Source: Microbacterium algeriense (lineage in GTDB: Bacteria; Actinomycetota; Actinomycetes; Actinomycetales; Microbacteriaceae). From it: a stretch of DNA of 64,000 nt. Position 1 is the stretch's first letter. Each line of letters starts with the position of its first letter. Positions 17,091-25,299 of the stretch are shown one piece after another. The stretch is taken from contig NZ_WAAO01000002.1 of the NCBI RefSeq assembly GCF_008868005.1, forward strand, positions 744,001-808,000. Direction: 5' to 3'. The notes beneath the pieces were generated by a model, which was given only the letters and a program-made list of their open reading frames with translations, was not told where the DNA came from and made no database searches. A program made the translations under genes and the position numbers.

Positions 17091-17501
17091 ATGAACATCA
17101 GCATCCACTACGCCTTCCTTCCGCACACGGACGCCGACGCCGCGCTGGCCTTCTACCGAGACGCCCTCGGCTTCGAGGTGCGCAACGATGTCGGCTACGA
17201 CGGCATGCGGTGGCTCACGGTCGGTCCCGCGGGGCAGCCGGAGACATCGATCGTGCTGCACCCGCCGGCAACCGACCCCGGCATCACCGACGCCGAGCGC
17301 CAGACCATCCTGGAGCTCATCGCGAAGGGCAGCTACGGGGCGCTCACCCTCGCGAGCGACGATCTGGATGCGCTGTTCGACCGCCTCGTGCAGCGCGGCG
17401 CCGACGTGGTGCAGGAGCCCATGGATCAGCCCTACGGGGTCCGCGACTGCGCTTTCCGGGACCCGTCGGGGAACCTGCTCCGTATCAACCAGACCGCCTG
17501 A
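17091..17501 (+). CDS. VOC (glyoxalase/bleomycin resistance) family protein
   Basis: 136-aa vicinal oxygen chelate protein with two beta-alpha-beta-beta-beta modules: ISIHYAFLPHTDADAALAFYRDALGFEV and GALTLASDDLDALFDRLVQRGADVVQEP, ending in RDCAFRDPSGNLLRINQ. Members are isomerases, dioxygenases or drug-binding proteins; the setting beside a UvrA-like ABC protein favours a role in detoxification or drug binding. GTG 17082 would overlap the AraC stop as GTGA, but a leaderless -10 box and the usual N-terminus of the family favour ATG 17091. Confidence 0.88.
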   Translation: MNISIHYAFLPHTDADAALAFYRDALGFEVRNDVGYDGMRWLTVGPAGQPETSIVLHPPATDPGITDAERQTILELIAKGSYGALTLASDDLDALFDRLVQRGADVVQEPMDQPYGVRDCAFRDPSGNLLRINQTA

Positions 17502-17530
17502 TCCGCACACCCACGACACGAAGGACGCCG

Positions 17531-19888
17531 ATGACCGCTGACGCGCATCCCGCCGACACCCACGACCTCATCCGCGTGCAGGGCGCGAGGGAGAACAACC
17601 TGAAGGACGTCAGCGTCGACATCCCGAAGCGACGCCTGACCGTGTTCACCGGCGTCTCCGGCTCCGGCAAGAGCTCGCTGGTGTTCGACACGATCGCCGC
17701 GGAGTCCCGGCGCATGATCGACGAGACGTACAGCGCCTTCGTCCAAGGCTTCATGCCGTCGGTGCCGCGCCCGGACGTCGACGTGCTCGAAGGCCTCACG
17801 ACCGCGATCATCGTCGATCAGGAACGCCTGGGAGCCAACCCGCGATCGACGGTGGGGACGGTCACGGACGCCAACGCGATGCTGCGCATCCTCTTCAGCA
17901 AGCTCGGACAGCCGTACATCGGCGGACCCACCGCATTCTCGTTCAACATCCCCACGCAGAAGGCGAGCGGAGTGATGACCGGGCCGGGTGGGGAGAAGAA
18001 GATCGTCAAGGACGCGATCTATCTCGGCGGCATGTGCCCGCGCTGCGAGGGCAGGGGAGCGGTCTCCGACCTGGATCTGGCGCAGATCGTCGACGAGTCG
18101 AAGTCGCTCGATGACGGCGCGATCATGGTGCCCGGATACACCGCAGACGGCTGGATGGTGAAGGGGTTCTCGCAGTCGGGGTTCTATCCCGCCGACAAGC
18201 CGATCGCGGAGTTCACGGAGAAGCAGCGGCATCTCTTCCTCTACGGCGAGGTCACCAAGGTGAAGATCTCCGGCATCAACATGACCTATGAGGGTCTGAT
18301 CCCGAAGATCACCAAGTCGATGCTGTCCAAGGATCTCGACGCGCTGCAGCCGCACATCCGTGCCTTCGTCGAGCGTGTGGCAACGTTCGCGGTCTGCCCC
18401 GAGTGCGACGGCACACGGCTGACGGAAGGGGCGCGATCCTCGAAGATCGAGGGCGTGAGCATCGCCGACGCCTGTCGGATGCAGGTCACGGACCTCGCTG
18501 CCTGGGTGCGCGGACTCGACCTCCCCGGCGCGGGTCCGCTGCTGCAGGCGCTCAGCGCGAACCTGGACGCGTTCGTGACTCTCGGCCTCGGCTACCTGAG
18601 CCTGGAGCGCCCGTCCGGGACGCTGTCCGGGGGAGAGGCCCAGCGGATCAAGATGCTCCGCCACCTCGGCTCATCGCTGACCGACGTGACCTACGTGTTC
18701 GATGAGCCGACCATCGGGCTGCACCCGCACGACATCCAGCGGATGAACGGGCTGCTGCTGCAACTGCGCGACAAGGGCAACACCGTGCTGGTCGTGGAGC
18801 ACAAGCCGGAGACCATCGCGATCGGCGATCACGTGATCGACCTCGGTCCCGGCGCGGGGACGGCCGGGGGAGAGATCTGCTTCGAAGGCACGGTCGAGGG
18901 ACTCAAGGCGAGCGGCACCCGAACCGGCGATCACCTCGACGACCGGGCGCAGGTCAAGGAGACGGTGCGCCCGCGTTCCGGCGCCATCGAAGTCCGTGAC
19001 GCCACGGCGAACAACCTGAGGAACGTGGACGTCGACATCCCGACCGGAGTCCTCACGGTCGTGACGGGCGTCGCCGGTTCGGGCAAGAGCTCGCTGATCC
19101 ACGGTTCCGTGTCGAAGCGCGAAGGCGTCGTCGCCATCGATCAGGGCGCCATCAAGGGCTCCCGTCGCAGCAACCCCGCGACCTACACCGGGTTGCTCGA
19201 ACCGATCCGCAAGGCCTTCGCGAAGGCGAACGGCGTGAAGCCCGCCTTGTTCAGCGCGAACTCCGAGGGCGCGTGCCCCTCCTGCAAGGGCGCCGGGGTC
19301 ATCATCACGGAACTCGGTTTCATGGACACGATCGAGACTCCCTGCGAGGACTGCGGCGGCAAACGATTCCAGGCGAGCGTGCTCGAGTACAAGCTCGCAG
19401 GCAAGGACATCACCGAGGTGCTCGACCTCCCGGTCGCGGAAGCCCGGGTCTTCTTCAGCGAGGGCGAGGCCAAGCTCCCTGCCGCTTCGGCGATCCTGGG
19501 GCGGCTCGAGGACGTGGGGCTGGGATACCTGTCGCTCGGGCAGCCGCTGTCGACACTGTCCGGCGGTGAGCGTCAGCGGATCAAGCTCGCGATCCAGATG
19601 GGGGAGAGGGGCGACGTCTACGTTCTGGATGAGCCGACGACCGGCCTGCACCTCGCCGACGTCGACAAGATCCTCGGCCTGCTCGACCGACTGGTCGACT
19701 CCGGGAAGACGGTCATCGTGATCGAGCACCATCAGGCCGTGATGGCCCACGCCGACTGGATCATCGATATCGGTCCCGGCGCCGGCCACGACGGCGGAAC
19801 AGTGGTCTTCGAGGGCACCCCAGCCGATTTGGTATCCCAGAAGAGCACGCTGACGGGGGAGCACCTCGCCGCTTACGTCGGAGCCTGA
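17531..19888 (+). CDS. UvrA-like ABC-ATPase (class II, drug-resistance type)
   Basis: 785-aa UvrA homologue with two ABC modules. Module 1: [10 protein letters not shown], zinc-finger remnant [12 protein letters not shown], signature LSGGEAQR, Walker [12 protein letters not shown]. Module 2: [19 protein letters not shown] ... [25 protein letters not shown]. It is about 150-200 residues shorter than housekeeping UvrA and lacks the UvrB-binding insertion, as do the UvrA2/DrrC-type proteins linked to resistance to DNA-binding drugs in actinomycetes. ATG 17531 is 29 bases after the VOC stop. A terminator follows. Confidence 0.9.
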   Translation: MTADAHPADTHDLIRVQGARENNLKDVSVDIPKRRLTVFTGVSGSGKSSLVFDTIAAESRRMIDETYSAFVQGFMPSVPRPDVDVLEGLTTAIIVDQERLGANPRSTVGTVTDANAMLRILFSKLGQPYIGGPTAFSFNIPTQKASGVMTGPGGEKKIVKDAIYLGGMCPRCEGRGAVSDLDLAQIVDESKSLDDGAIMVPGYTADGWMVKGFSQSGFYPADKPIAEFTEKQRHLFLYGEVTKVKISGINMTYEGLIPKITKSMLSKDLDALQPHIRAFVERVATFAVCPECDGTRLTEGARSSKIEGVSIADACRMQVTDLAAWVRGLDLPGAGPLLQALSANLDAFVTLGLGYLSLERPSGTLSGGEAQRIKMLRHLGSSLTDVTYVFDEPTIGLHPHDIQRMNGLLLQLRDKGNTVLVVEHKPETIAIGDHVIDLGPGAGTAGGEICFEGTVEGLKASGTRTGDHLDDRAQVKETVRPRSGAIEVRDATANNLRNVDVDIPTGVLTVVTGVAGSGKSSLIHGSVSKREGVVAIDQGAIKGSRRSNPATYTGLLEPIRKAFAKANGVKPALFSANSEGACPSCKGAGVIITELGFMDTIETPCEDCGGKRFQASVLEYKLAGKDITEVLDLPVAEARVFFSEGEAKLPAASAILGRLEDVGLGYLSLGQPLSTLSGGERQRIKLAIQMGERGDVYVLDEPTTGLHLADVDKILGLLDRLVDSGKTVIVIEHHQAVMAHADWIIDIGPGAGHDGGTVVFEGTPADLVSQKSTLTGEHLAAYVGA

Positions 19889-19891
19889 CGA

Positions 19892-19922
19892 CCGGGAAGG
19901 GCGCGGTGGGCGCCCTTCCCGG
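19892..19922. terminator. Bidirectional intrinsic terminator
   Basis: Perfect 12-bp stem (19892-19903 with 19911-19922), 7-base loop, between the convergent UvrA-like and AspRS-like genes. Confidence 0.8.
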
Positions 19923-19935
19923 CGTCACGCGGCCG

Positions 19936-21243
19936 CTAGGGCGCGAGACGGTGCAGATCGCGCGGGAACAGCGTGACCTCGCGGACGTTCGCCGCTTCGA
20001 GGAGTCTGGCGACCCAGCGTTCCAGTCCGATCGCGAATCCGCCGTGCGGTGGCATGCCGTGGGCGAAAGCGGACAGGTAGTCGGCGTAGGCGGACGGCTC
20101 CTCACCGCGGGAGGCGAGCGCCGACACGTAGTCCTGATGGCGGTGCAGCCGCTGCCCACCGGTCACGAGCTCCAAGCCACGGAACAGCAGGTCGAAGCTG
20201 TTGCTCCAGCGTGCGTCCGTCGGTTGCGGGTGGGTGTAGAACGGTCGCTTCGTCATCGGATAGCCCTCGACGGCGAGGAAGTCGCTGCCGTGGGTGTCTT
20301 TGACCCAGGCCCCGAGTGCTCTCTCGTGCGCGGGCGCCAGGTCGGGCTCGTCCTCCGGGGCGCCCACGAGCCGGAGAGCGTCGCGGAAGTGGATCACGGG
20401 GATCTCGTCCGGGATCTCCGGCAGCACAGGGGAGAGGGCCTCGAGCGCCGGGCCCGCGTGCGTGCGGATCCCCTCCGTCATCCCGGCGAGCACCTCCCGC
20501 AACAGCGCGAGGACATCGCGGTGGTCGTCGATGAATCCGAACTCGACGTCCAGGGACGTGTACTCGGAGAGGTGTCGGACCGTGTCGTGAGGCTCGGCAC
20601 GGAACACCGGCCCGATCTCGTACACGCGTTCGAACACGCCGACGAGCTGCTGCTTGTAGAACTGCGGACTCTGGGCGAGATACCCAGCGCGTCCGAAGTA
20701 GTCGACCGTGAAGAGATCCGCCCCTGATTCGGTCGCGGACGCCACGAGCTTGGGCGAGCGGACCTCTCGGAACGCGCGTGCGTCGAGCGTCTCACGGAAG
20801 CCGCGCATGCTGGCGGCCGCGATCTCCCAGACGGCCCGACGACCGGGATGCCGCCAGGTCACGGCGGCGTTGTCGAGCACGACGGGAAGTCCGGCGGTGA
20901 GCGATGGACGCCACAGTTCGACGGGAGGCGTCTCGGCGTGGTCTCCGAGCACCTCGATGTCCGGGGCGGTCAGCTCGACACCCATCGGGGCCTGCGGGTT
21001 CGACGTCACGGTGCCCGTCACGCGGACCACCGTCTCCTCGGGTGGCGCGTCGCCGCGTTCGAGGTCACTAGGACCGAGGACGACCTGCGTCAGTCCCGAA
21101 CGGTCTCGGACGATCAGGAACGTGACGGAGGACAGTGCCCGCCTGCGGTGCACATGACCCATCACGGTCGCGCGGGTGCCCGGACTCGCGGTGGGGATCT
21201 CCGCTGCGAGCGTGCGCTGTGGGTTCGGTGGTCTTCTCATCAT
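19936..21243 (-). CDS. Archaeal-type aspartyl-tRNA synthetase paralogue
   Basis: 435-aa class II synthetase. An N-terminal OB anticodon domain (ATVMGHVHRRRALSSVTFLIVRD) precedes the catalytic domain with motif 2 FRAEPHDTVRHLSEYTSLDVE and motif 3 GFAIGLERWVARLLEAANVRE followed by VTLFPRDLHRLAP. The length and the LFPRDxxRL ending are those of archaeal/eukaryotic-type, often non-discriminating AspRS. The bacterial GAD insertion domain of the usual roughly 590-aa actinobacterial AspRS is absent, so this is probably a second, acquired copy. ATG 21243 is chosen because CTGGAGGA precedes it. The gene lies beside dif and opposite to the direction of the left replichore. Confidence 0.85.
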   Translation of the reverse strand: MMRRPPNPQRTLAAEIPTASPGTRATVMGHVHRRRALSSVTFLIVRDRSGLTQVVLGPSDLERGDAPPEETVVRVTGTVTSNPQAPMGVELTAPDIEVLGDHAETPPVELWRPSLTAGLPVVLDNAAVTWRHPGRRAVWEIAAASMRGFRETLDARAFREVRSPKLVASATESGADLFTVDYFGRAGYLAQSPQFYKQQLVGVFERVYEIGPVFRAEPHDTVRHLSEYTSLDVEFGFIDDHRDVLALLREVLAGMTEGIRTHAGPALEALSPVLPEIPDEIPVIHFRDALRLVGAPEDEPDLAPAHERALGAWVKDTHGSDFLAVEGYPMTKRPFYTHPQPTDARWSNSFDLLFRGLELVTGGQRLHRHQDYVSALASRGEEPSAYADYLSAFAHGMPPHGGFAIGLERWVARLLEAANVREVTLFPRDLHRLAP

Positions 21244-21477
21244 TCCTCCAGTGGTGAAAGCCCTGGAGGTGCGGGCGGGGGCTATGTCGCTGTGCCACCA
21301 CACCTTCGTCGACGATGAGTCGACCTCTCGTCGGTACGCCGGGACGCGCGGGTGTCGTCTGCCGAGTCGGACCCGGCGCGAGGTTCGTCACGCCTCACGA
21401 CCACCACGAGCGACCATACCGGGAGGCCGAGGCGCCCGTCCACCTCACGCCGCGACTGCCCTCGCCACTCTCGAGAT

Positions 21478-21505
21478 ATATCCGATAATGCACATTATGT
21501 CAGTA
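21478..21505 (+). other. dif: Candidate dif site (XerC/XerD chromosome dimer resolution)
   Basis: 28 bp with the dif layout: XerC arm ATATCCGATAA (21478-21488), 6-bp centre TGCACA (21489-21494), XerD arm TTATGTCAGTA (21495-21505). The inner ATAA/TTAT dyad and the TTATGT XerD half match the bacterial dif consensus, and CCGATAAT plus CATTATGTCA match the actinobacterial form as I know it. It sits in the 293-bp gene-free gap 21244-21536, is AT-rich against a very GC-rich background, and both polar GGGGGAG arrays point at it. The rest of the gap shows no gene. Confidence 0.9.
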
Positions 21506-21536
21506 CGAACAGGAGTCGCCCCTCCCCGGGTTGGCG

Positions 21537-22085
21537 TCATCCCTTCGGTACCACGCGATACCTGAGATGCGTCTCGCTGGCGAAGGCCGACGTCTCGATG
21601 CGTTCCAGTGGGACGCGCGTGCCGAGGCCCGCGAAGAGCGAGATGCCGTCTCCGAGCAGGAGCGGCACCACATCGAGGTGGATCTCATCGACGAGTCCGA
21701 GTGCGAGACACTGCCGTGAGATGCTCCCGCCGAGCAGGCTGACCAACTTCTCCCCTGCTGCCTGCTTCGCCAACGCGACGGCCCGCGCGATGTCGTCCAC
21801 GACGAAGGAGTACGTGACGCCGTCCTTCTCGATCGGTTCATGCGGAGTGTGCGTCATCAGGAACACCGGCACTTTGACGATGGCCCCGTAGGGAACCTCG
21901 CCGTCTTCGATGGTCTGCGTCTTGTTCGCCCCTCCGACCACGGCGCCGAGCTCCTGCACCACTCGGTCGACGATCTCCTGGTCTTCGGGGGCCGACGGGA
22001 AGCCGAACATCCAGTCCACTCCCCCGTCGACGTCGGCCATGAACCCGTCGACCGTGATGGTCGCATGGATGATCACTTTCGCCAT
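21537..22085 (-). CDS. Dihydrofolate reductase family protein (RibD C-terminal-like)
   Basis: 182-aa protein of the RibD C-terminal/DHFR-like superfamily. The N-terminus MAKVIIHATITVDGFMADVDG and the late segment KLVSLLGGSISRQCLALGLVDEIHLDVVPLLLGDG are typical; the latter binds NADPH. Its substrate is unknown. It is divergent from a TetR regulator, with a 24-bp imperfect palindrome in between, so it is probably the target of that regulator. AGGGAG precedes ATG 22085. Its 3' end lies 32 bases from dif. Confidence 0.9.
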   Translation of the reverse strand: MAKVIIHATITVDGFMADVDGGVDWMFGFPSAPEDQEIVDRVVQELGAVVGGANKTQTIEDGEVPYGAIVKVPVFLMTHTPHEPIEKDGVTYSFVVDDIARAVALAKQAAGEKLVSLLGGSISRQCLALGLVDEIHLDVVPLLLGDGISLFAGLGTRVPLERIETSAFASETHLRYRVVPKG

Positions 22086-22116
22086 GACTACTCCCTGGGG
22101 TGGCTACCGCGTCGTT

Positions 22117-22140
22117 GAGGTGAGTCGATCAACTCATCTC
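22117..22140. promoter_or_regulatory. Candidate TetR operator
   Basis: 24-bp palindrome with two mismatched pairs: left half GAGGTGAGTCGA, right half TCAACTCATCTC. It lies between the divergent DHFR-like and TetR genes, immediately downstream of the -10 of the DHFR-like gene, where a repressor would block it. Confidence 0.55.
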
Positions 22141-22145
22141 TGCAC

Positions 22146-22151
22146 AGAGTA
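22146..22151 (-). promoter_or_regulatory. Probable -10 element of the DHFR-like gene
   Basis: TACTCT on the minus strand; the expected transcription start falls inside the 22117-22140 palindrome. Confidence 0.4.
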
Positions 22152-22191
22152 ACCAGCGGGCCATCGTGAGCCAAGGCACTCACCACTGCGC

Positions 22192-22197
22192 CATACT
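22192..22197 (+). promoter_or_regulatory. Possible -10 element, leaderless tetR mRNA
   Basis: CATACT ends 6 bases before ATG 22204. The intervening GGGAGG is too close to the ATG to serve as a normal ribosome binding site. Confidence 0.45.
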
Positions 22198-22203
22198 GGG
22201 AGG

Positions 22204-22830
22204 ATGACCCGCCACCTCTCCGAGTATCACCGCCGCGTCGCAGCGCAGAACCGCGGGGCGATCCTCACTGCAGCGACTGATCTGTTCCTCGAGGTCGGCT
22301 ACGACCGGACGTCGCTGGCCCGCGTGGCAGAGAGTGCCGGCGTCTCGAAGGCGACGCTGTTCAAGCAGTTCCCGACGAAGGCGGAACTCTTCGAGGCGAC
22401 CGTGCTCGGCGCGGGGAGCCCGTCCGAGGCGACACCCGTGGAGCCGCCGGCCGGCGACTTCCGTTCCGGGCTGGTCGTCCTGGGCACGGCGTACGCGGAA
22501 CTGCTGTCCCGGCCCCGCATGGCTGATCTGATGCGCGCTGTGATCGCCGAATCAGCGCGGTTCCCGGAGCTGCGGGAGCGGACTTTCGACTTCGGCACGC
22601 TCCCCGTCCTCCGCGCCCTCCATCGGTTCCTCGAGGCGGCGAACGCGGACGGAAGGGCGAGCGTGGACGACCCGGACGTGGCGGCCTCGCAGTTCCTCGG
22701 CATGATCGCCACCGTCGTCTTCTGGCCCCGTCTCGTGCACGGCGGCTGGGCCCTGACGGACGAGGAGACTGCGCGCACCGTCGACGAGGCCGCACGGACG
22801 ATCGCCGCCCGCTATTCAGCGGAAGGCTAA
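22204..22830 (+). CDS. TetR/AcrR family transcriptional regulator
   Basis: 208 aa. The N-terminal helix-turn-helix (ILTAATDLFLEVGYDRTSLARVAESAGVSKATLFKQF) is a clear TetR DNA-binding domain at residues about 18-60; the C-terminal ligand domain (residues 75-205) resembles the AefR-like type. The divergent DHFR-like gene and the 24-bp palindrome between them make a simple repressor-target pair likely. ATG 22204 follows a leaderless-type -10 box. Confidence 0.92.
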   Translation: MTRHLSEYHRRVAAQNRGAILTAATDLFLEVGYDRTSLARVAESAGVSKATLFKQFPTKAELFEATVLGAGSPSEATPVEPPAGDFRSGLVVLGTAYAELLSRPRMADLMRAVIAESARFPELRERTFDFGTLPVLRALHRFLEAANADGRASVDDPDVAASQFLGMIATVVFWPRLVHGGWALTDEETARTVDEAARTIAARYSAEG

Positions 22831-22895
22831 CGCCCCTAGTCGGCTCCCCTGATCAGCGGTTCACGACCTCGCGCCGTATCTTCCGGGCATCCGGC

Positions 22896-22901
22896 TACGC
22901 T
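22896..22901 (+). promoter_or_regulatory. Probable -10 element, leaderless HIT gene
   Basis: TACGCT ends about 6 bases before ATG 22908 (position accurate to one base). Confidence 0.45.
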
Positions 22902-22907
22902 CATCGA

Positions 22908-23423
22908 ATGTGGTGGTCTGGTGACGAGTGGGAAGCGCTGCTCGATCCTGGCCAGTGCGGCATGTGTCGCGACGCGCATCTTGCCGAGAACGAGCACAGC
23001 GTCCTGATCGTCTCGACACCGACATCGCATCTCCGTCTCGCACGCAACCAGGCTCACGCCGGGTACTGCCTGGTGATCCTGCGAGAGCACGTCACGGACA
23101 TGGGGCGCCTCCCGAGCGAGCAGCTCCATGCCTTCTGGACCGACGTGCAACGCGCGGGTCGAGCCGTCGAATCCGTGTACGCACCGCGAAAGATCGACTA
23201 CCTGGTCATGGGTCACCGGATGCCGCATCTGCACTGTCATGTCTTCCCACAGCATCACCAGGATGATCCGAAGCGGAACGTGGACATCTCGGACGGGCCG
23301 GTGACGCTCGCGCCCGGAGAACTCAAGGACGCCGTGCACGCACTCGGAAGAGCATGGAGCACGACCGCAACGGGAGCCACGGTCCGATCTGGCGGATACA
23401 TCCCTCCCCGAGCTGAACAGTGA
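22908..23423 (+). CDS. HIT family nucleotide hydrolase/transferase
   Basis: 171-aa histidine-triad protein. The catalytic triad motif MPHLHCHVFPQ is near residues 105-115, preceded by VILREHVTDMGRLPSEQL, typical of diadenosine-polyphosphate or nucleoside-phosphoramidate hydrolases. The N-terminal CGMC pair (CGMCRDAH) resembles the zinc-binding cysteine pair of some HIT proteins. The start follows a TACGCT box. It stands alone between tetR and an orphan membrane protein. Confidence 0.9.
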   Translation: MWWSGDEWEALLDPGQCGMCRDAHLAENEHSVLIVSTPTSHLRLARNQAHAGYCLVILREHVTDMGRLPSEQLHAFWTDVQRAGRAVESVYAPRKIDYLVMGHRMPHLHCHVFPQHHQDDPKRNVDISDGPVTLAPGELKDAVHALGRAWSTTATGATVRSGGYIPPRAEQ

Positions 23424-23585
23424 ACGAAAACCGGGTCGCGACGGAGAAGACTCAGAACAGTCTGCGAACTGGCATGATCCAGCGGTAGGTTCATCCTCAG
23501 TGGCAGAGAACGTCGCGACCGGGGCGAGATCGACGCGGGGCCTGATCCGCCGCCGGCACTCTGGGGAGATGGGTGGGGCGAGCGA

Positions 23586-24689
23586 ATGGACGCCGACGAC
23601 GAGAAGGGCGGTGGGCTTCTTAAGCCCACCGTCGTGGGGTTGGCGCTCGCGCTGTTCAGTGCAGCACTGGCGCTCACCGCTATATTCCTGATCGCCGATC
23701 CGCGGATCGGCGTTCTCGCCGCGGTGATGCTGTCGTTCGGGTGCGTCGGTGTGGCGGCCGGCCTTGTGCTCACGAGGCGAAGGAGCTGGGCCGACCCCTC
23801 GTGGCCACCTGACATGGAGTCGAAGCCCTGGAGCACCCGCCGCACCCGCCGGGTCTCCTTCCTGTACGGAGTTTTCCTTCTCCTCATCTCCGTGGGCGGC
23901 GTGGTCACACTGGTGGGCGCGGATCAGAACGAGACCGACGACCCCGTGCGTGGATGGGTGCTGGTCACCGTGCTGGCACTGTTGGGGTCGGCGTTGATAA
24001 TCAGAGGAGCACGACGGGAGCAGGAAGCGGTGCACTCGTCCGATCGACCGGAGAGCGAGCCGATCGTTGACGCGCAGGAGTGGGTGCCGCTGGGACCTTC
24101 TCGCACGCACGGCCTCTTCCCTTGGTGGGCGCTTCGCGTCTTCTCCGGGCAGCCGCTTCTCGTTCCGATGGTCTGCGCGTTCCTCTTCCCAGTGACGGCG
24201 TTGCGGCTCGGAGCGTGGACGTGGCTGTTCGGGGCGGTCGGGCTGGCTGTCGCGGCGGTCATCGTCAGCATCGTCGTGCGTCGGCGTTCGCGACCGCCGT
24301 GCATCTCGCGCGACGCCACCCGTCTGCTTGTCGGCGCGAGGGAGATCCCGACCGCGAGCATCACGACCGCGATGGTAATCGCGGGCCCCTGGGAACCGGA
24401 CGCCACAGCCCGGAACCTTGCGATCGTCCTCACGGCATCCGATCACACGCGAACCGTGGTGGGGCTGCGGGAACGGGGACGCCTCGCGTTGACGGAGAAC
24501 CAGACAGAGCTCCTCATGGCTGCGATCGAGCGAGCCGACATCGTGCTCCCTCACGATAAAGACGACCCTCGCGGAAGGTTCTCACGGATGCTGTATCCGA
24601 ACCATCTGACGAAGACGGAAGCTCTCCAGTTGGTGCGGGAGCCCCCGGGGGACGGCGAGGCGCTACCGGTCGGGTCCGCCTCTACGTGA
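23586..24689 (+). CDS. Orphan membrane protein, five to six helices
   Basis: 367 aa, not recognised. Hydrophobic segments occur at about residues 14-36, 40-60, 92-112, 124-142, 192-212 and 213-232, followed by a soluble C-terminal domain of about 130 residues that begins after RRRSRPPCISRD and contains AREIPTASITTAMVIAG, resembling a bacterial PH-like domain. ATG 23586 has only a weak GGGGCGAG ribosome site. The 162 bases upstream hold an imperfect inverted repeat of GGTCGCGAC blocks and no gene. Convergent with the GNAT gene, 14 bases between stops. Confidence 0.7.
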   Translation: MDADDEKGGGLLKPTVVGLALALFSAALALTAIFLIADPRIGVLAAVMLSFGCVGVAAGLVLTRRRSWADPSWPPDMESKPWSTRRTRRVSFLYGVFLLLISVGGVVTLVGADQNETDDPVRGWVLVTVLALLGSALIIRGARREQEAVHSSDRPESEPIVDAQEWVPLGPSRTHGLFPWWALRVFSGQPLLVPMVCAFLFPVTALRLGAWTWLFGAVGLAVAAVIVSIVVRRRSRPPCISRDATRLLVGAREIPTASITTAMVIAGPWEPDATARNLAIVLTASDHTRTVVGLRERGRLALTENQTELLMAAIERADIVLPHDKDDPRGRFSRMLYPNHLTKTEALQLVREPPGDGEALPVGSAST

Positions 24690-24703
24690 CGCCGAGCGCC
24701 GCA

Positions 24704-25249
24704 TCACGGCGTGCTCTTCCCTCCCGCAGAGAGCGTCCTGACTGTCAGGATGTTGCGGCCGTGGTCGGACGACGGGCGCTCCCGCCCCGACTCGATGAAG
24801 CCGAGCTTCTCGAGCACGCGCCGAGACGCGAGGTTCCATTCCCAGACTCCGGCCCAGACGCGGTCGAACCCTGCCCTGACAGCCCAGTCCAGGACGGCTC
24901 GGGCGGCTTCGGTGGCGTAACCCCGGTTGTGCTCGGTGCGGAGCAGCTCGAACGCGAGCTCCGGTTCGTCGCCCACGCCGTCGCCGCCGTACACGAGACC
25001 GCAGTATCCGATCGACTCCCCCGTGTCGATGCGTTCCACGGTGAGGAGGGACGATCCTTCAGCGTCGCGGATGTGCGCGCGGATGTCGTCCAGGTCTGGA
25101 CGGCCGTCCGCATCGATCCGGCGGTGTGCGGGCACGCGTTCGTCGCGTTCGGTCCACAAGTGTCGGAACACAGGCGCGTCCTCGAGGGCCTGTTTCCGGA
25201 GGCGGAGGCGCGGCGTCGCCATCTCCGGGATCCGCGGTTTATCGCTCAC
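24704..25249 (-). CDS. GNAT family N-acetyltransferase (RimJ/RimL-like)
   Basis: 181-aa acetyltransferase: MATPRLRLRKQALEDAPVFRHLW at the start, acetyl-CoA motif A RTEHNRGYATEAARAVLDWA near residues 104-123 and motif B RVLEKLGFIESGRER. The family acetylates N-terminal or side-chain amines; the acceptor is unknown. GTG 25249 is preferred because CAGACT sits 6 bases upstream, and longer frames run into the next gene. The downstream ATG (MATPRL, residue 10) is an alternative start. Confidence 0.85.
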   Translation of the reverse strand: MSDKPRIPEMATPRLRLRKQALEDAPVFRHLWTERDERVPAHRRIDADGRPDLDDIRAHIRDAEGSSLLTVERIDTGESIGYCGLVYGGDGVGDEPELAFELLRTEHNRGYATEAARAVLDWAVRAGFDRVWAGVWEWNLASRRVLEKLGFIESGRERPSSDHGRNILTVRTLSAGGKSTP

Positions 25250-25255
25250 CCTCGC

Positions 25256-25261
25256 AGTCTG
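25256..25261 (-). promoter_or_regulatory. Possible -10 element, leaderless GNAT gene
   Basis: CAGACT ends 6 bases before GTG 25249 on the minus strand. Confidence 0.4.
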
Positions 25262-25299
25262 GCACTTCCCCGCCGCAACGAGGGTGACCAGGATCGGGC

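Larger units (their letters stand above)
22..19861 (+). repeat. Polar GGGGGAG heptamers of the left replichore (14 copies)
   Basis: Top-strand GGGGGAG begins at 22, 481, 887, 4554, 5900, 6167, 8441, 10388, 12996, 15468, 18629, 18866, 19600 and 19855. No reverse-strand copy was found between 1 and 21.4 kb. Four copies crowd into the last 1.3 kb before the uvrA-like stop, several extended to GGGGGAGAGG. The copy at 12996 is antisense to its gene, so gene strand alone does not explain the bias. Expected role by analogy with FtsK-orienting sequences: they point toward dif. Confidence 0.65.

Noticed and set aside
21244..21477. A T-box or leader-peptide attenuator upstream of the AspRS paralogue.
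   Set aside because: No T-box core, no Asp-codon run in a short leader frame and no terminator/antiterminator pair was visible.
21475..21502. Reading the AT-rich palindrome ATAATGCACATTAT as a repressor operator between a -35 (TGACAT) and -10 (TATATC) on the minus strand, driving the AspRS paralogue.
   Set aside because: The same bases fit the dif arms and centre far better, and the polar heptamers converge here. A promoter role in addition cannot be excluded, but it is not needed to explain the sequence.
23430..23522. Near-inverted CCGGGTCGCGACG/CGTCGCGACCGGGG blocks as a terminator or small RNA.
   Set aside because: The arms are about 70 bases apart, contain the self-complementary TCGCGA and form no compact stem; likely chance in high-GC sequence.
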